Shown piece after piece: positions 51,589 to 59,982 of a stretch of DNA of 63,356 nt (position 1 is its first letter; each line of letters opens with the position of its first letter). The translations under genes and the position numbers were made by a program. The stretch is from Kofleriaceae bacterium (lineage in GTDB: Bacteria > Myxococcota_A > Polyangia > Haliangiales > Haliangiaceae): contig JABFXX010000301.1 in NCBI GenBank assembly GCA_013368795.1, positions 1 through 63,356 on the forward strand. The letters are read 5' to 3'. The notes beneath the pieces were generated by a model, which was not told the DNA's origin, searched no databases, and saw only the letters and a list, made by a program, of their open reading frames with translations.

Positions 51589-54479
51589 CTCAGCAGTGCG
51601 AGCAGGTCGTCGCGGGTGATCGACGCCGCGCCGCCGGCCTCGCTGAGCGCTGCATCGGCGAGCTTGCGCTTGCGGTCCTGTAGCTCGAGGATGCGCTCCT
51701 CGACGGTGTCGCGCGCGACCATGCGATAGACCATCACCGGCTTGTCCTGGCCGATGCGATGCGTACGGTCGGCGGCCTGATCCTCGACGGCGGGGTTCCA
51801 CCACGGATCGACGAGGAACACGTGGTCTGCCGCGGTGAGGTTGAGACCGGTGCCGCCCGCCTTGAGCGAGAGCAGCATGACCGGCGGACCGGTGTCGGCC
51901 TGGAACTCGTTGACGACGGCACCGCGATCGACGGTCGAGCCGTCGAGGCGCACGAACTTGGTGTCGGAGGCGTGCAGGTGCGGCTCGATGAGATCGAGCA
52001 GCGACGTCCACTGCGAGAACACGAGCGCGCGGTGACCGTCGGCGACGGCATCGGCGAGAGCCTCCATCAGGCGCTCGAGCTTCGACGAGGACTGCGGAGT
52101 CGCCGCGCCGCGCATGCCGTTCGGCAGCAGCGCCTGGTGACATGCGGCCTGGCGGAGGCGGAGCAGGGCCTCGAGCGCGGCCATCACGCCGCCGCCGGAC
52201 TCGAGGAGCTTCACGATCTCGCGCTGGGTCGCGGCGCGGATCGCGTCGTAGGTCGTGCGCTCGGTCTCGTCGAGCTCGACGTACATGATCGCGTCGGTGC
52301 GCGGCGGCAGCTCGGTTGCGACCTCGCGCTTCATGCGGCGGAGCACGAACGGACGGATGCGCTCGCGCAGGCGTGCGGCGGCGCCGGCATCGCCGAGGTT
52401 GATCGGCTCGGCCCAGCGCTCCTGGAAGTCGGCGCGGCCGCCGAGCAGGCCAGGGTTCGTGAAGTGGAGCTGCGACCACAGCTCGTCGAGGCGGTTCTCG
52501 ACGGGCGTACCGGAGAGCGTGACGCGCCAGTTGCCCTTGAGCTTGTAGGCCGCGCGCGCGACCTGTGAGTCGGGGTTCTTGATCGTCTGCGACTCGTCGA
52601 GGATGACGGTGTCCCACGTGACGCCGGCGAGGACATCGACGTCGTTGCGGAGGATCGGATACGAGGTGAGGACGATGTCCGCGGTCGTGTCGAGCGCGCG
52701 CCGCGTGCCCGCGTAGGTCGCGACCTTGAGGTCGGGACGGAACTTCTGGACCTCGGCGAGCCAGTTGAAGAGGACGGACTTCGGGCTGACGACGAGCGTC
52801 TTGCCCTTGGCGGCGGCGAGCGCCTGGATCGTCTTGCCGAGACCCATGTCGTCGGCGAGGACGCAGCCGAGGCCGGCCTCGCGACAGAACGCGAGCCAGT
52901 CGACACCGCGCTGCTGGTACGGGCGCAGCTCGCCGTTGAAGCCCTTCGGCAGGTTCGAGGCGCGGATGCCCTCGAAGCCCTCGAGCAGCGGGCGCAGGCG
53001 ATCGAGCTCGGGCGGCGGCGGCTGATCGAGATCCTCGGCGAGGCGCGCGAGATCGGGCAGCGCGTAGATCGGGACCTTGCGATCGGACGTGCGCGACGCG
53101 AGCAGATCGGCGAGGCGCTCGCCGTGCTTGTCGAACCACTCCATCGGCACGCGGCCCCAGCCGCCGCCTTGCAGCGGGACGACGTCGATGCCGGCTTGCC
53201 AGGCGCGCAGTGCAGCGCCGACGGAGGCGGCGCGGCCGCCGGTGCCCTCGAGGTCGACGTCGAGCCGATCGCCGTCGATGATCAGGCGGATGTCGAGCGG
53301 TACGGCCTTCGCGTTTGCCTGGGCCGCGGCCTTCGCGTCGCTGCGCAGCCAGGAGCCGAGGCCCTGCTGCATCTGGAACGCCTCGCGGCCGGTCAGCTCG
53401 ACGCGGCGGCCCGGGACGAGGTTCAGCTCGTCGCGCAGGCGATGGACGAGTCGGCGCTCGGCGTCCTCGTCACGGATCGGCAGCGTGCCGCCGAGATGGA
53501 CGAGCGAGCGGCCGTCGACGCGCGCGCGAGGAGGGTCGCCGTAGACGAGCGTCGGCATGACGACGAGCTTGTCGCCGTCCTGTTCGACATCGAGCTGCAT
53601 GCGCGGCTGCTCTTTGGTGCCGACCTGCGGCAGCGCGGTCGCGCGAACATCGACGGAGATCCGCTGGGCGAGCGCCGGCAGCGTCTTGCCCATGAGCTCG
53701 GGGATCGCAGCGCGAGGGACCTCGAACGTCTGCGGCAGCTTCTCGAAGCGCGTGCCGCCGAGATCGATCGCGCCGATCGGGCGAAGGAAGTCGTCGGTCG
53801 TGCGCGCGACACCGACGGCGACGACGTCGCGCACGATCGCGTCGCGCATGATGCGAACGCGCACGCCGTCGGAGGTGTCCTCGACGACCGCACGCGGCAG
53901 CACGGGCTCGCCGCTCGTCTTGATCGGGTCGCCTCGCCAGCGGACGTCGCGCGCGTCGGCGAGGATCTCGAGCAGGCGATCGACCTTCTCGCCGCTGACG
54001 ACGCTGCGCGCGCCGAGGATCTGATCGGCGAGCAGATCGGCCTCGATCGTCGCGATGTGCGAGGCCTTGCCCGTGCCGACGAGCGACAGCAGCGACTGCG
54101 TGAGCGGCTGGTTGTTGCCGTCGCGGACGAGCATGCGCTCGACCTTCACGCCGCCCGGATCGGGCTCGAGCATGTAGCGAATCGGTGCGCCGGCACTCGC
54201 GCTCTTCGGCAGCGCGCCTCCAGCTTTTTCGGTCGCGAGGACGGCGGCGACGACGTGCGAGCACACCGCCTCCTTGCTCGTGCAGTTGCACTGCCACTCG
54301 CCGTTGACCGGGTCGAGTACGACCTCGAACGGCGTGGGCCGACCGGGTACCCTGACCTCGAGCTCGATCTCGTCCCCCGAGCGGCCCCGACCCGACACGC
54401 GACCATCCCGCGCGAGTGTGACGCCCTGCGACCAGGTGCGTTCGGTCGCTTCTTCCTTCACTGCTTCTCGGAGACTCAT
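51585..54479 (-). CDS. SNF2-family DNA helicase/ATPase with SWIM zinc finger
   Basis: 964 aa from ATG 54479. SWIM finger C64-x-C66...C73-x-H75 (WQCNCTSKEAVCSH). Helicase core from about 520: LRPYQQRGVDWLAF, DDMGLGKT (about 545-552), LTSYPIL, DESQ in motif II (not DEAH), SGTPVENR, FSQWTSLLDL, LKAGGTGLNL and DRTHRIGQ. Residues about 100-510 are an extended domain typical of bacterial HepA/RapA-like SNF2 proteins. Acts on DNA-protein complexes or RNA polymerase; not specified. Single gene, divergent from the sigma factor. Confidence 0.92.
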   Translation of the reverse strand: MSLREAVKEEATERTWSQGVTLARDGRVSGRGRSGDEIELEVRVPGRPTPFEVVLDPVNGEWQCNCTSKEAVCSHVVAAVLATEKAGGALPKSASAGAPIRYMLEPDPGGVKVERMLVRDGNNQPLTQSLLSLVGTGKASHIATIEADLLADQILGARSVVSGEKVDRLLEILADARDVRWRGDPIKTSGEPVLPRAVVEDTSDGVRVRIMRDAIVRDVVAVGVARTTDDFLRPIGAIDLGGTRFEKLPQTFEVPRAAIPELMGKTLPALAQRISVDVRATALPQVGTKEQPRMQLDVEQDGDKLVVMPTLVYGDPPRARVDGRSLVHLGGTLPIRDEDAERRLVHRLRDELNLVPGRRVELTGREAFQMQQGLGSWLRSDAKAAAQANAKAVPLDIRLIIDGDRLDVDLEGTGGRAASVGAALRAWQAGIDVVPLQGGGWGRVPMEWFDKHGERLADLLASRTSDRKVPIYALPDLARLAEDLDQPPPPELDRLRPLLEGFEGIRASNLPKGFNGELRPYQQRGVDWLAFCREAGLGCVLADDMGLGKTIQALAAAKGKTLVVSPKSVLFNWLAEVQKFRPDLKVATYAGTRRALDTTADIVLTSYPILRNDVDVLAGVTWDTVILDESQTIKNPDSQVARAAYKLKGNWRVTLSGTPVENRLDELWSQLHFTNPGLLGGRADFQERWAEPINLGDAGAAARLRERIRPFVLRRMKREVATELPPRTDAIMYVELDETERTTYDAIRAATQREIVKLLESGGGVMAALEALLRLRQAACHQALLPNGMRGAATPQSSSKLERLMEALADAVADGHRALVFSQWTSLLDLIEPHLHASDTKFVRLDGSTVDRGAVVNEFQADTGPPVMLLSLKAGGTGLNLTAADHVFLVDPWWNPAVEDQAADRTHRIGQDKPVMVYRMVARDTVEERILELQDRKRKLADAALSEAGGAASITRDDLLALLS

Positions 54480-54550
54480 CGAACAGCCGTAGAGCCGCTT
54501 TATAGCCGCCAACCACGCAAAGCCAAAGGCTGTGGTACGGTCGCGAGCGC

Positions 54551-55096
54551 ATGGACAGGGGCGACGACGCCGACGACATCGCGCTCGTCGCCGCGATGGC
54601 GGAGGGCGACCGGGGTGCGCTCGCCCGGCTCTACGAACGTCACGCGGGAGTCCTGCTGGCGGTCGCGCTGCGTATCGTCCGAGAGCGCCGCGAGGCCGAG
54701 GATCTACTACACGACGTGCTGCTCGAAGCCTGGAAACATGCAAAGGATTTCGATCCGAAGCGCGGTCGCGTTCGTACCTGGTTGACGATTCGTATGCGGT
54801 CGCGCGCCCTCGACCTCCAGAAGTCCGCCCGCGTGTCCCGCAACGCCGGTGATGCCGGGCTCGAGACCGTGGTCGACGAGGGCGAGCGCACGAGCCCGGA
54901 TCACGCCCGCGTCCGCACGGCCCTGGCCGAGCTCGGCGAGGACCAGCGCAAGGTCGTCGAGCTCGCCTACTTCGACGGACTTTCGTGCTCGGAGATCGCG
55001 GCGAAGATCGCGGTGCCGATCGGCACGGTGAAGTCGCGCCTGGCCGCCGGGCTCAAGCGACTGCGCGACGGGCTCGCCGGCGGAGGTGCGCGATGA
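54551..55096 (+). CDS. ECF-type RNA polymerase sigma factor
   Basis: 181 aa. Region 2 about 15-85 (RLYERHAGVLLAVALRIVRE, EAEDLLHDVLLEAW), a short linker, region 4 about 115-170 (ELAYFDGLSCSEIAAKIAVP, IGTVKSRLAAGLKRLRDG). No extra domains. Pairs with the next gene (ATGA overlap), a ChrR-like anti-sigma protein with a cupin domain. That architecture is typical of ECF sigmas for singlet oxygen or organic peroxide stress. Upstream sequence of 71 bases is shared with the helicase gene. Confidence 0.92.
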   Translation: MDRGDDADDIALVAAMAEGDRGALARLYERHAGVLLAVALRIVRERREAEDLLHDVLLEAWKHAKDFDPKRGRVRTWLTIRMRSRALDLQKSARVSRNAGDAGLETVVDEGERTSPDHARVRTALAELGEDQRKVVELAYFDGLSCSEIAAKIAVPIGTVKSRLAAGLKRLRDGLAGGGAR

Positions 55097-55686
55097 GCGA
55101 CATCCGCGAGCTGCTCCCGCTCTACGCGCTCGGTCTCCTCGAGCCCGCCGAGGCCGCCGAGGTCGAGCGCGCCATCGCAGCCGATCGCTCGCTCGCCGAC
55201 GAGCTCGACGCCTACGACTCGCTCGTCACGCCGGTCGAGCCATCGCCCGACGTGAAGGCGCGCCTCATGGCGTCGGCAGGGGGTGGCAGATTCGAGCGGT
55301 TCGCGAGCCGCATGGCATCGCTGTTCGATGTCACGATCGAGCGCGCGCGCGAGCTGCTCGGCCTCACCGAGCGCGATGCGTCGTGGGAGCGTCCGATCCC
55401 GGGGATCAGCTTGATCCATTTCGCTGGCGGACCGGCGTGTAGTGCAGCCGACTGCGGTTTCGTGCGCATCGCACCTGGCTGTACGTTTCCGTGGCACATG
55501 CACCGAGGCGAGGAGGTGAACCTCATCCTCTCCGGAACGGTGCGCGATCATTCAGGCAAGCTGCTTGGACCCGGCGACGAGCTGGTCCAACCGACAGGCA
55601 GCCAACACGATCTGACCGCTGGTGACGAAGAGGTGATCTACGTAGCCCGCGCGTTCGATGGCATCGAAGTCAGCCCGCCCCGATAG
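55093..55686 (+). CDS. ChrR-like anti-sigma factor with cupin domain
   Basis: 197 aa from ATG 55093. Residues 1-95 form a helical anti-sigma part (MSDIRELLPLYALGLLEPAE) that lacks the HxxxCxxC zinc motif. The C-terminal cupin has both motifs complete: GCTFPWHMHRGEEVNLILSG (about 139-158) and GDELVQPTGSQH (about 166-180), a metal site of three His and one Glu. In ChrR the cupin senses the stress signal. Here the missing zinc motif suggests a different binding mode to the sigma factor. Confidence 0.85.
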   Translation: MSDIRELLPLYALGLLEPAEAAEVERAIAADRSLADELDAYDSLVTPVEPSPDVKARLMASAGGGRFERFASRMASLFDVTIERARELLGLTERDASWERPIPGISLIHFAGGPACSAADCGFVRIAPGCTFPWHMHRGEEVNLILSGTVRDHSGKLLGPGDELVQPTGSQHDLTAGDEEVIYVARAFDGIEVSPPR

Positions 55687-55717
55687 CGAAAAACGGCGCC
55701 GCGCGTACTATGGGAGC

Positions 55718-56014
55718 ATGGCGATCGATGCAGGTCTCCGCGTGGTCGGGACGATCCTGACCATCGAGCTGCACACGCTCGTTGCTCGCTTCGAGCACAT
55801 CACGAGTCGCCAGGTGGCGAAGATCCAGCTCGATATCGAGCGCGCGGTCGATGAAGAAGGCGAAGAGCTCGACGTGCACAACCTCGCCGATCTTCACTTC
55901 CAGGGACCGGCCGAGCTCGTGCCGCGATTCTCTGCCGGCGATCGCGTGCAGATCGTGACGAGCCCCGAGTCGAGCCTGCAGATCTCGAGCATTCGCCCGG
56001 CGCCGCTGTCCTAG
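55718..56014 (+). CDS. Small unknown protein
   Basis: 98 aa from ATG 55718. An in-frame ATG at 55658 would overlap the preceding gene by 29 bases. LRVVGTILTIELHTLVARFE, HITSRQVAKIQLDIERAVDE and HFQGPAELVPRFSAGDRVQI suggest an alpha-beta layout with an OB-like end. No signal peptide and no named family. TAG is shared with the LysE stop (CTAG at 56011-56014). Confidence 0.55.
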   Translation: MAIDAGLRVVGTILTIELHTLVARFEHITSRQVAKIQLDIERAVDEEGEELDVHNLADLHFQGPAELVPRFSAGDRVQIVTSPESSLQISSIRPAPLS

Positions 56015-56613
56015 ACCAGGGCGCGGACGAGACCGACGACGGCGAGCGCGGCGAGCAGCACGAGCGCGACGTTCGTCAGCACGCGCGTCACGCGATGCTC
56101 GCGCGGAAGCCTCGCGATGAACCGTGCGAGCGCGGTGAACCACAACGCCGAGCCGATGCCGACGCCGGCTGCGACCACGAACGCGGCGGCGCGAGGGATC
56201 GTCGGCCACACCGCGCCGGCGACGGCGATCCATGCAGCGAGCGGTGCCGGATTCGGCAGCGTGAGCAGGAGCCCGGTGACGATGCCGTAGCGGCGCGGCA
56301 CCGTCGGCGCGGGCCGCGATCGCATGCGCCACGCGATCGCCGCGTAGGTGCCGACGACGATCGCCGCGACGATCGACAGCGCGCGCGTCGCGTCGGGATA
56401 GCGAGTGAGGACGTGGCCGACCGAGGCGAACGCGATCGCCGAGTGCACCGTGTCCGCGAGCGCGCCGCCGATGCCGATGCCGATCGCGAACCGCGTGCGG
56501 CCGTGCGTCGCCGCGTCGACGATCGCGACATTGACGACGCCGAGCGGCATGCCCGTGACGACGCCGAGCGACAATCCGAGCCCGGCGGCAGCCGCCAGGT
56601 CGGAGACGGTCAC
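56011..56613 (-). CDS. LysE-family translocator
   Basis: 200 aa from a GTG at 56613 that overlaps the kinase stop (GTGA). Six membrane helices. GMPLGVVNVAIVDAATHGRT (about 21-40) and GIVTGLLLTLPNPAPLAAWI (about 115) are the two conserved stretches of LysE/RhtB exporters. Exports an amino acid or similar small molecule across the inner membrane. Translated with the kinase gene upstream, an unusual pairing. Confidence 0.82.
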   Translation of the reverse strand: MTVSDLAAAAGLGLSLGVVTGMPLGVVNVAIVDAATHGRTRFAIGIGIGGALADTVHSAIAFASVGHVLTRYPDATRALSIVAAIVVGTYAAIAWRMRSRPAPTVPRRYGIVTGLLLTLPNPAPLAAWIAVAGAVWPTIPRAAAFVVAAGVGIGSALWFTALARFIARLPREHRVTRVLTNVALVLLAALAVVGLVRALV

Positions 56614-58334
56614 CACTCGATCGTTTCTTGTTCGGTGTCGCGGCCGCCGATGATCGTGATCATGAACTCGCGCGCCCGCTTGCCCTTGGTCACGGCCTTG
56701 ACCTTGTGCGGGCCGGGCGACAGCGGCAGGCGCTTCATCGGCGTCTCGCCGTAGCGCACGTTGTCGACGTAGATCGTCGTCTTCGCGGTCGCGTCGATCG
56801 TGAAGAAGCCGAACTTCGAGAGCGCGACGATGTCGTCCTTGTCGAGCTGGTCCTTCGCGTCGGGTGGCGCGACCGGGGCGACGCGCTTCACCGACGCGTC
56901 GGCCGGCGCGGGCGCGACGACCCTCGTCTCCTCGCCGGTGCTCGTCGCGCGCGTGAACATGAAGATGCCGACGCCGAGCACCGCGATCGCGACGAGCGCG
57001 ATGCCGATGTTGCGCAGCGACTTCAGGCGGTGTGACGACAAGAGGTCGGTGCCGCCCTCGGCCATCCACACGTCGGCGCCGACGTTCTCGCTGAGATCGA
57101 GCACGTTCTCGAGATCGGGCGCCGTGACCCTGCCGGTCTGCGGCTGCTGGACGATCATCGACGGCACACCGGACTCGCCGGTGCCCGGTACGCCGAGCGA
57201 GCCCGTCGGGCGTTTCGCGCGCACCGGCGTCGAGTGATGCATCTCGCCGCTCGTCGCCGCCTGCACGACGCGCTGCGGGATCGGCGGCGGCGTCGCGCGC
57301 GGCACGGCGGAGGGGCCGATCGAGATCGGCGCCGCATTTGGATCATCGGCGGCGCGCAGGATCTCGTCGCGCGATGCCATCTCGTCGGAGAAGTCGGTGA
57401 ACAGCAGGCGCGCGAGCTCGGCCGGCGATGCCGGACCACCGAGCGTCGCGACCGAGTTCTTGATCGCGTTGCCGAATCCCTGCGCGGTGTCGAACCGTCC
57501 CGCGGGATCGCGAGCCATCGCCTGGACGAGCGCGGCGCGCATGCCGGGCGGCATGTCGGGCCGGCGATCGCGGATATCCGGGATCGCCTCCTCGGTGATC
57601 GCCTTGAACGTCAGGAAGTCGGAGTCGCGATGGAACAGCCGCTTGATCGCGAGCATCTCGTACATGACGACGCCGAGCGCGAAGATGTCGCTGCGGCGAT
57701 CGAGCGGCTTGCCGAGGATCTGCTCGGGGCTCATGTACGCGTTCTTGCCCTTGACCGTGCCGGTGCGCGTCCGCGAGTTCGCGCCGCGCGCCTTCGCGAT
57801 GCCGAAGTCGAGCAGCTTCACGGTGCCGTCGGAGGTCACCATGATGTTCGGCGGCGAGACGTCGCGATGGACGACGCCGAGCAACGCGCCCGTACCGTCG
57901 CGCGCTTCGTGCGCCGAGTGCAGGCCCTCGCACGCCTGACAGATGATGCCGGCGACGATGCGGTAGTCGAGCATCTTCGATGCCTTCGACAGCTTCGTCA
58001 TCATGCGCGACAGCGGTACCCCGTGCAGGTACTCCATCGCGATGAACCACGTGCCGCCGAACTGGCCGAACGAGAGCACGTTGCAGACGTTCCGATGGAC
58101 GAGCTTGGACGCGAGGTCCGCCTCATCCCGGAACATCGTCACGAAGTGATCGTCTTCGGCGAGGTGCGGAAGGATCCGCTTGAGGACCATGAGGTCCTTG
58201 GATCCGATCGGCGACGACGACGGACGCGCGAGATAGATCTCGGCCATGCCGCCGGTCGCGAGTTTCGCGAGCAGCTGATAGCTCCCGAAATCACGAGCGT
58301 CGCGCGGGACGAGTGTCCCCGCCGGAATCGTCAC
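56610..58334 (-). CDS. Membrane Ser/Thr protein kinase with PEGA domain (HRDVSP type)
   Basis: 574 aa. Kinase about 18-285: LATGGMAEIYLAR, K52, HRDVSPPN at 156-163, DFGIAK at 176-181, MSPEQ near 201. As in the kinase at 10873, Ser replaces Lys after HRDV. A Pro-rich linker (about 330-410), one membrane helix (442-461) and a PEGA domain (about 508-565; FFTIDATAKTTIYVDNVRYG) place a sensor outside the membrane. A TATAAT box ends about 7 bases before the start codon, so the mRNA may be leaderless. Overlaps the LysE gene downstream. Confidence 0.9.
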   Translation of the reverse strand: MTIPAGTLVPRDARDFGSYQLLAKLATGGMAEIYLARPSSSPIGSKDLMVLKRILPHLAEDDHFVTMFRDEADLASKLVHRNVCNVLSFGQFGGTWFIAMEYLHGVPLSRMMTKLSKASKMLDYRIVAGIICQACEGLHSAHEARDGTGALLGVVHRDVSPPNIMVTSDGTVKLLDFGIAKARGANSRTRTGTVKGKNAYMSPEQILGKPLDRRSDIFALGVVMYEMLAIKRLFHRDSDFLTFKAITEEAIPDIRDRRPDMPPGMRAALVQAMARDPAGRFDTAQGFGNAIKNSVATLGGPASPAELARLLFTDFSDEMASRDEILRAADDPNAAPISIGPSAVPRATPPPIPQRVVQAATSGEMHHSTPVRAKRPTGSLGVPGTGESGVPSMIVQQPQTGRVTAPDLENVLDLSENVGADVWMAEGGTDLLSSHRLKSLRNIGIALVAIAVLGVGIFMFTRATSTGEETRVVAPAPADASVKRVAPVAPPDAKDQLDKDDIVALSKFGFFTIDATAKTTIYVDNVRYGETPMKRLPLSPGPHKVKAVTKGKRAREFMITIIGGRDTEQETIEW

Positions 58335-58340
58335 GTGACA

Positions 58341-58346
58341 ATTATA
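58341..58346 (-). promoter_or_regulatory. -10 box for kinase gene, leaderless start
   Basis: On the minus strand this reads TATAAT, a perfect -10, ending 7 bases before the kinase ATG at 58334. No good -35 is seen. The rest of the 198-base spacer (58335-58532) between the kinase and the desaturase has no other feature I can support. Confidence 0.5.
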
Positions 58347-58532
58347 GCCCGAGGAATATCCCGGATTTAAAGGCCTACCTGGCGAAACTCAGTCGGGTCC
58401 CCGGCGCCCCGGGGAGACATTTACCGACACGGCACGGCTCGTCAGGATCAGGTCACGTTCCCTGCAGAACCGTGCTGCAAAGCTGCACCAACCCTGACGG
58501 CACGTACGGCCCGTAGGCTGCACGCTGGGCCC

Positions 58533-59420
58533 ATGCAGTCAGCCGACTACACGGGTGAACAGGCGGATCGCCCGCGCTGGGTCGAGAACATCCCCTTCTG
58601 GGGTGTTCATGTAGCCGCAGTCGTAGGGGCTATCCTGGCCGGCTGGAGCTGGGCGGCGCTGGCATGGCTGGTCGGCAGCTACGCGGTTCGCATGTTTGCG
58701 ATCACCGCCGGGTACCACCGCTATTTCTCGCACCGCACGTTCAAGACGAGCCGCGCGTTCCAGTTCGTGCTCGCGGTCCTCGGGATCACCGCGCTCCAGC
58801 AGGGCCCGCTGTGGTGGGCCGCCCATCACCGGCGCCACCACAAGTACAGCGACATGCCCCAGGACATCCACTCGCCCCGCCAGCGCGGGTTCGTGTGGTC
58901 GCACATGCAGTGGATCCTCGCGAAGCGCCACCAGGCGACCGACTACGATCGCATCAAGGACTTCGCGAAGTACCCCGAGCTGCGCTTCCTCAACAACCAC
59001 GATCTCGGGCTCGCGGTCGCGTCCGCCGTCCTGCTGTTCCTGATCGGTGGCAGCACCGCGCTCGTCTGGGGCTTCTTCGTCCCCGTCGTCGTCGCGTGGC
59101 ACATCACGTTCTGCATCAACTCGCTCGCGCACGTGTGGGGCTCGCGTCGCTACAAGACGACCGACGACTCGCGCAACAACGCGCTCCTCGCGCTGCTCAC
59201 GTTCGGCGAGGGCTGGCACAACAACCACCACCACTATCAGCGCAGCGCACGCCAGGGCTTCTACTGGTGGGAGATCGATGTCAGCTGGTACGCGCTGAAG
59301 CTGCTCGAGAAGCTACGCATCGTGTGGGACGTCGAGGGCGTGCCGCGCCACGTCCGCGACCAGGTCGAGGCGCCCGAGCGCACGCGCGTCCGCGAGGTCG
59401 AGGTCAAGGCAGCGGCGTAA
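58533..59420 (+). CDS. Acyl-CoA/acyl-lipid delta-9-type desaturase
   Basis: 295 aa. The three histidine boxes of membrane desaturases are present: H62-RYFS-H67, H98-H-R-R-H-H103, and HNNHHH near 229-234. Four membrane helices lie between them. Introduces a double bond in a fatty acyl chain with oxygen and an electron donor, probably to control membrane fluidity. Length and box spacing match the bacterial stearoyl-CoA desaturase type. It stands alone, divergent from the kinase. Confidence 0.93.
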   Translation: MQSADYTGEQADRPRWVENIPFWGVHVAAVVGAILAGWSWAALAWLVGSYAVRMFAITAGYHRYFSHRTFKTSRAFQFVLAVLGITALQQGPLWWAAHHRRHHKYSDMPQDIHSPRQRGFVWSHMQWILAKRHQATDYDRIKDFAKYPELRFLNNHDLGLAVASAVLLFLIGGSTALVWGFFVPVVVAWHITFCINSLAHVWGSRRYKTTDDSRNNALLALLTFGEGWHNNHHHYQRSARQGFYWWEIDVSWYALKLLEKLRIVWDVEGVPRHVRDQVEAPERTRVREVEVKAAA

Positions 59421-59512
59421 CCCGTCGGCCCAGCTCGACATAGGGATCGCTGGTCGGTCGTTTCTGGGCAACACTTCGTGGGACGGCGGCAACAAGGGGC
59501 ACGAGGTGCCCC

Positions 59513-59980
59513 ATGTCCCGAGTCCACGCAATTGCTCTCATCCTTGCCGTCGCCGCGTGCGGCGGATCCTCACCGGAGCCCGAGAAGCCGTCGCCGCAGC
59601 CAGCCGCGCGTACCGCCGCGGATATTGTTCCGATGTGCCAGCGCATTTTCGCGCGCAAAGCGGCATGCGCCGATGACTATCTGCCCGCGCTACTCGACCT
59701 GCGCGTCGAGCTGAACATGCCGCCGGGCATCGGCGACGAGGTCAAGACCCAGGGCCGCGACGCGGTGCTGGCGATAGCCCACACCGAACTGGCGCGCGAC
59801 ACCGAGCCCGCGAAGGTCGACGCGGTCTGCGAGACGGCGGCCACGAAGGCGAGGAACGCGCCCGAGCGTGCCGAGCAGTTGCTCGAGCAAGGCGGCCGGT
59901 GCGAGGCGGCCACGGATTGCAAGGCGTTCGCGGTCTGTGCGGTCGCCATGGACCGCGGCTTCATCGCCGGCCCGCGCTGA
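59513..59980 (+). CDS. Lipoprotein, Cys-rich, unknown
   Basis: 155 aa. Lipobox AVAAC near 13-17. The rest is helical (AADIVPMCQRIFARKAACAD) with six Cys in the mature part after the lipid Cys (PMCQ, AACAD, VCETA, RCEAA, DCKAF, VCAV), suggesting disulphides as in small cysteine-rich myxobacterial lipoproteins. Function unknown. Two bases separate its stop from the convergent gene's stop. Confidence 0.7.
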   Translation: MSRVHAIALILAVAACGGSSPEPEKPSPQPAARTAADIVPMCQRIFARKAACADDYLPALLDLRVELNMPPGIGDEVKTQGRDAVLAIAHTELARDTEPAKVDAVCETAATKARNAPERAEQLLEQGGRCEAATDCKAFAVCAVAMDRGFIAGPR

Positions 59981-59982
59981 CT

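Noticed and set aside
54513-54535. CCAC...AGCC-AAA-GGCT-GTGG dyad between helicase and sigma genes
   Set aside because: Short imperfect arms; could be an operator but there is no second copy or promoter element to support it.
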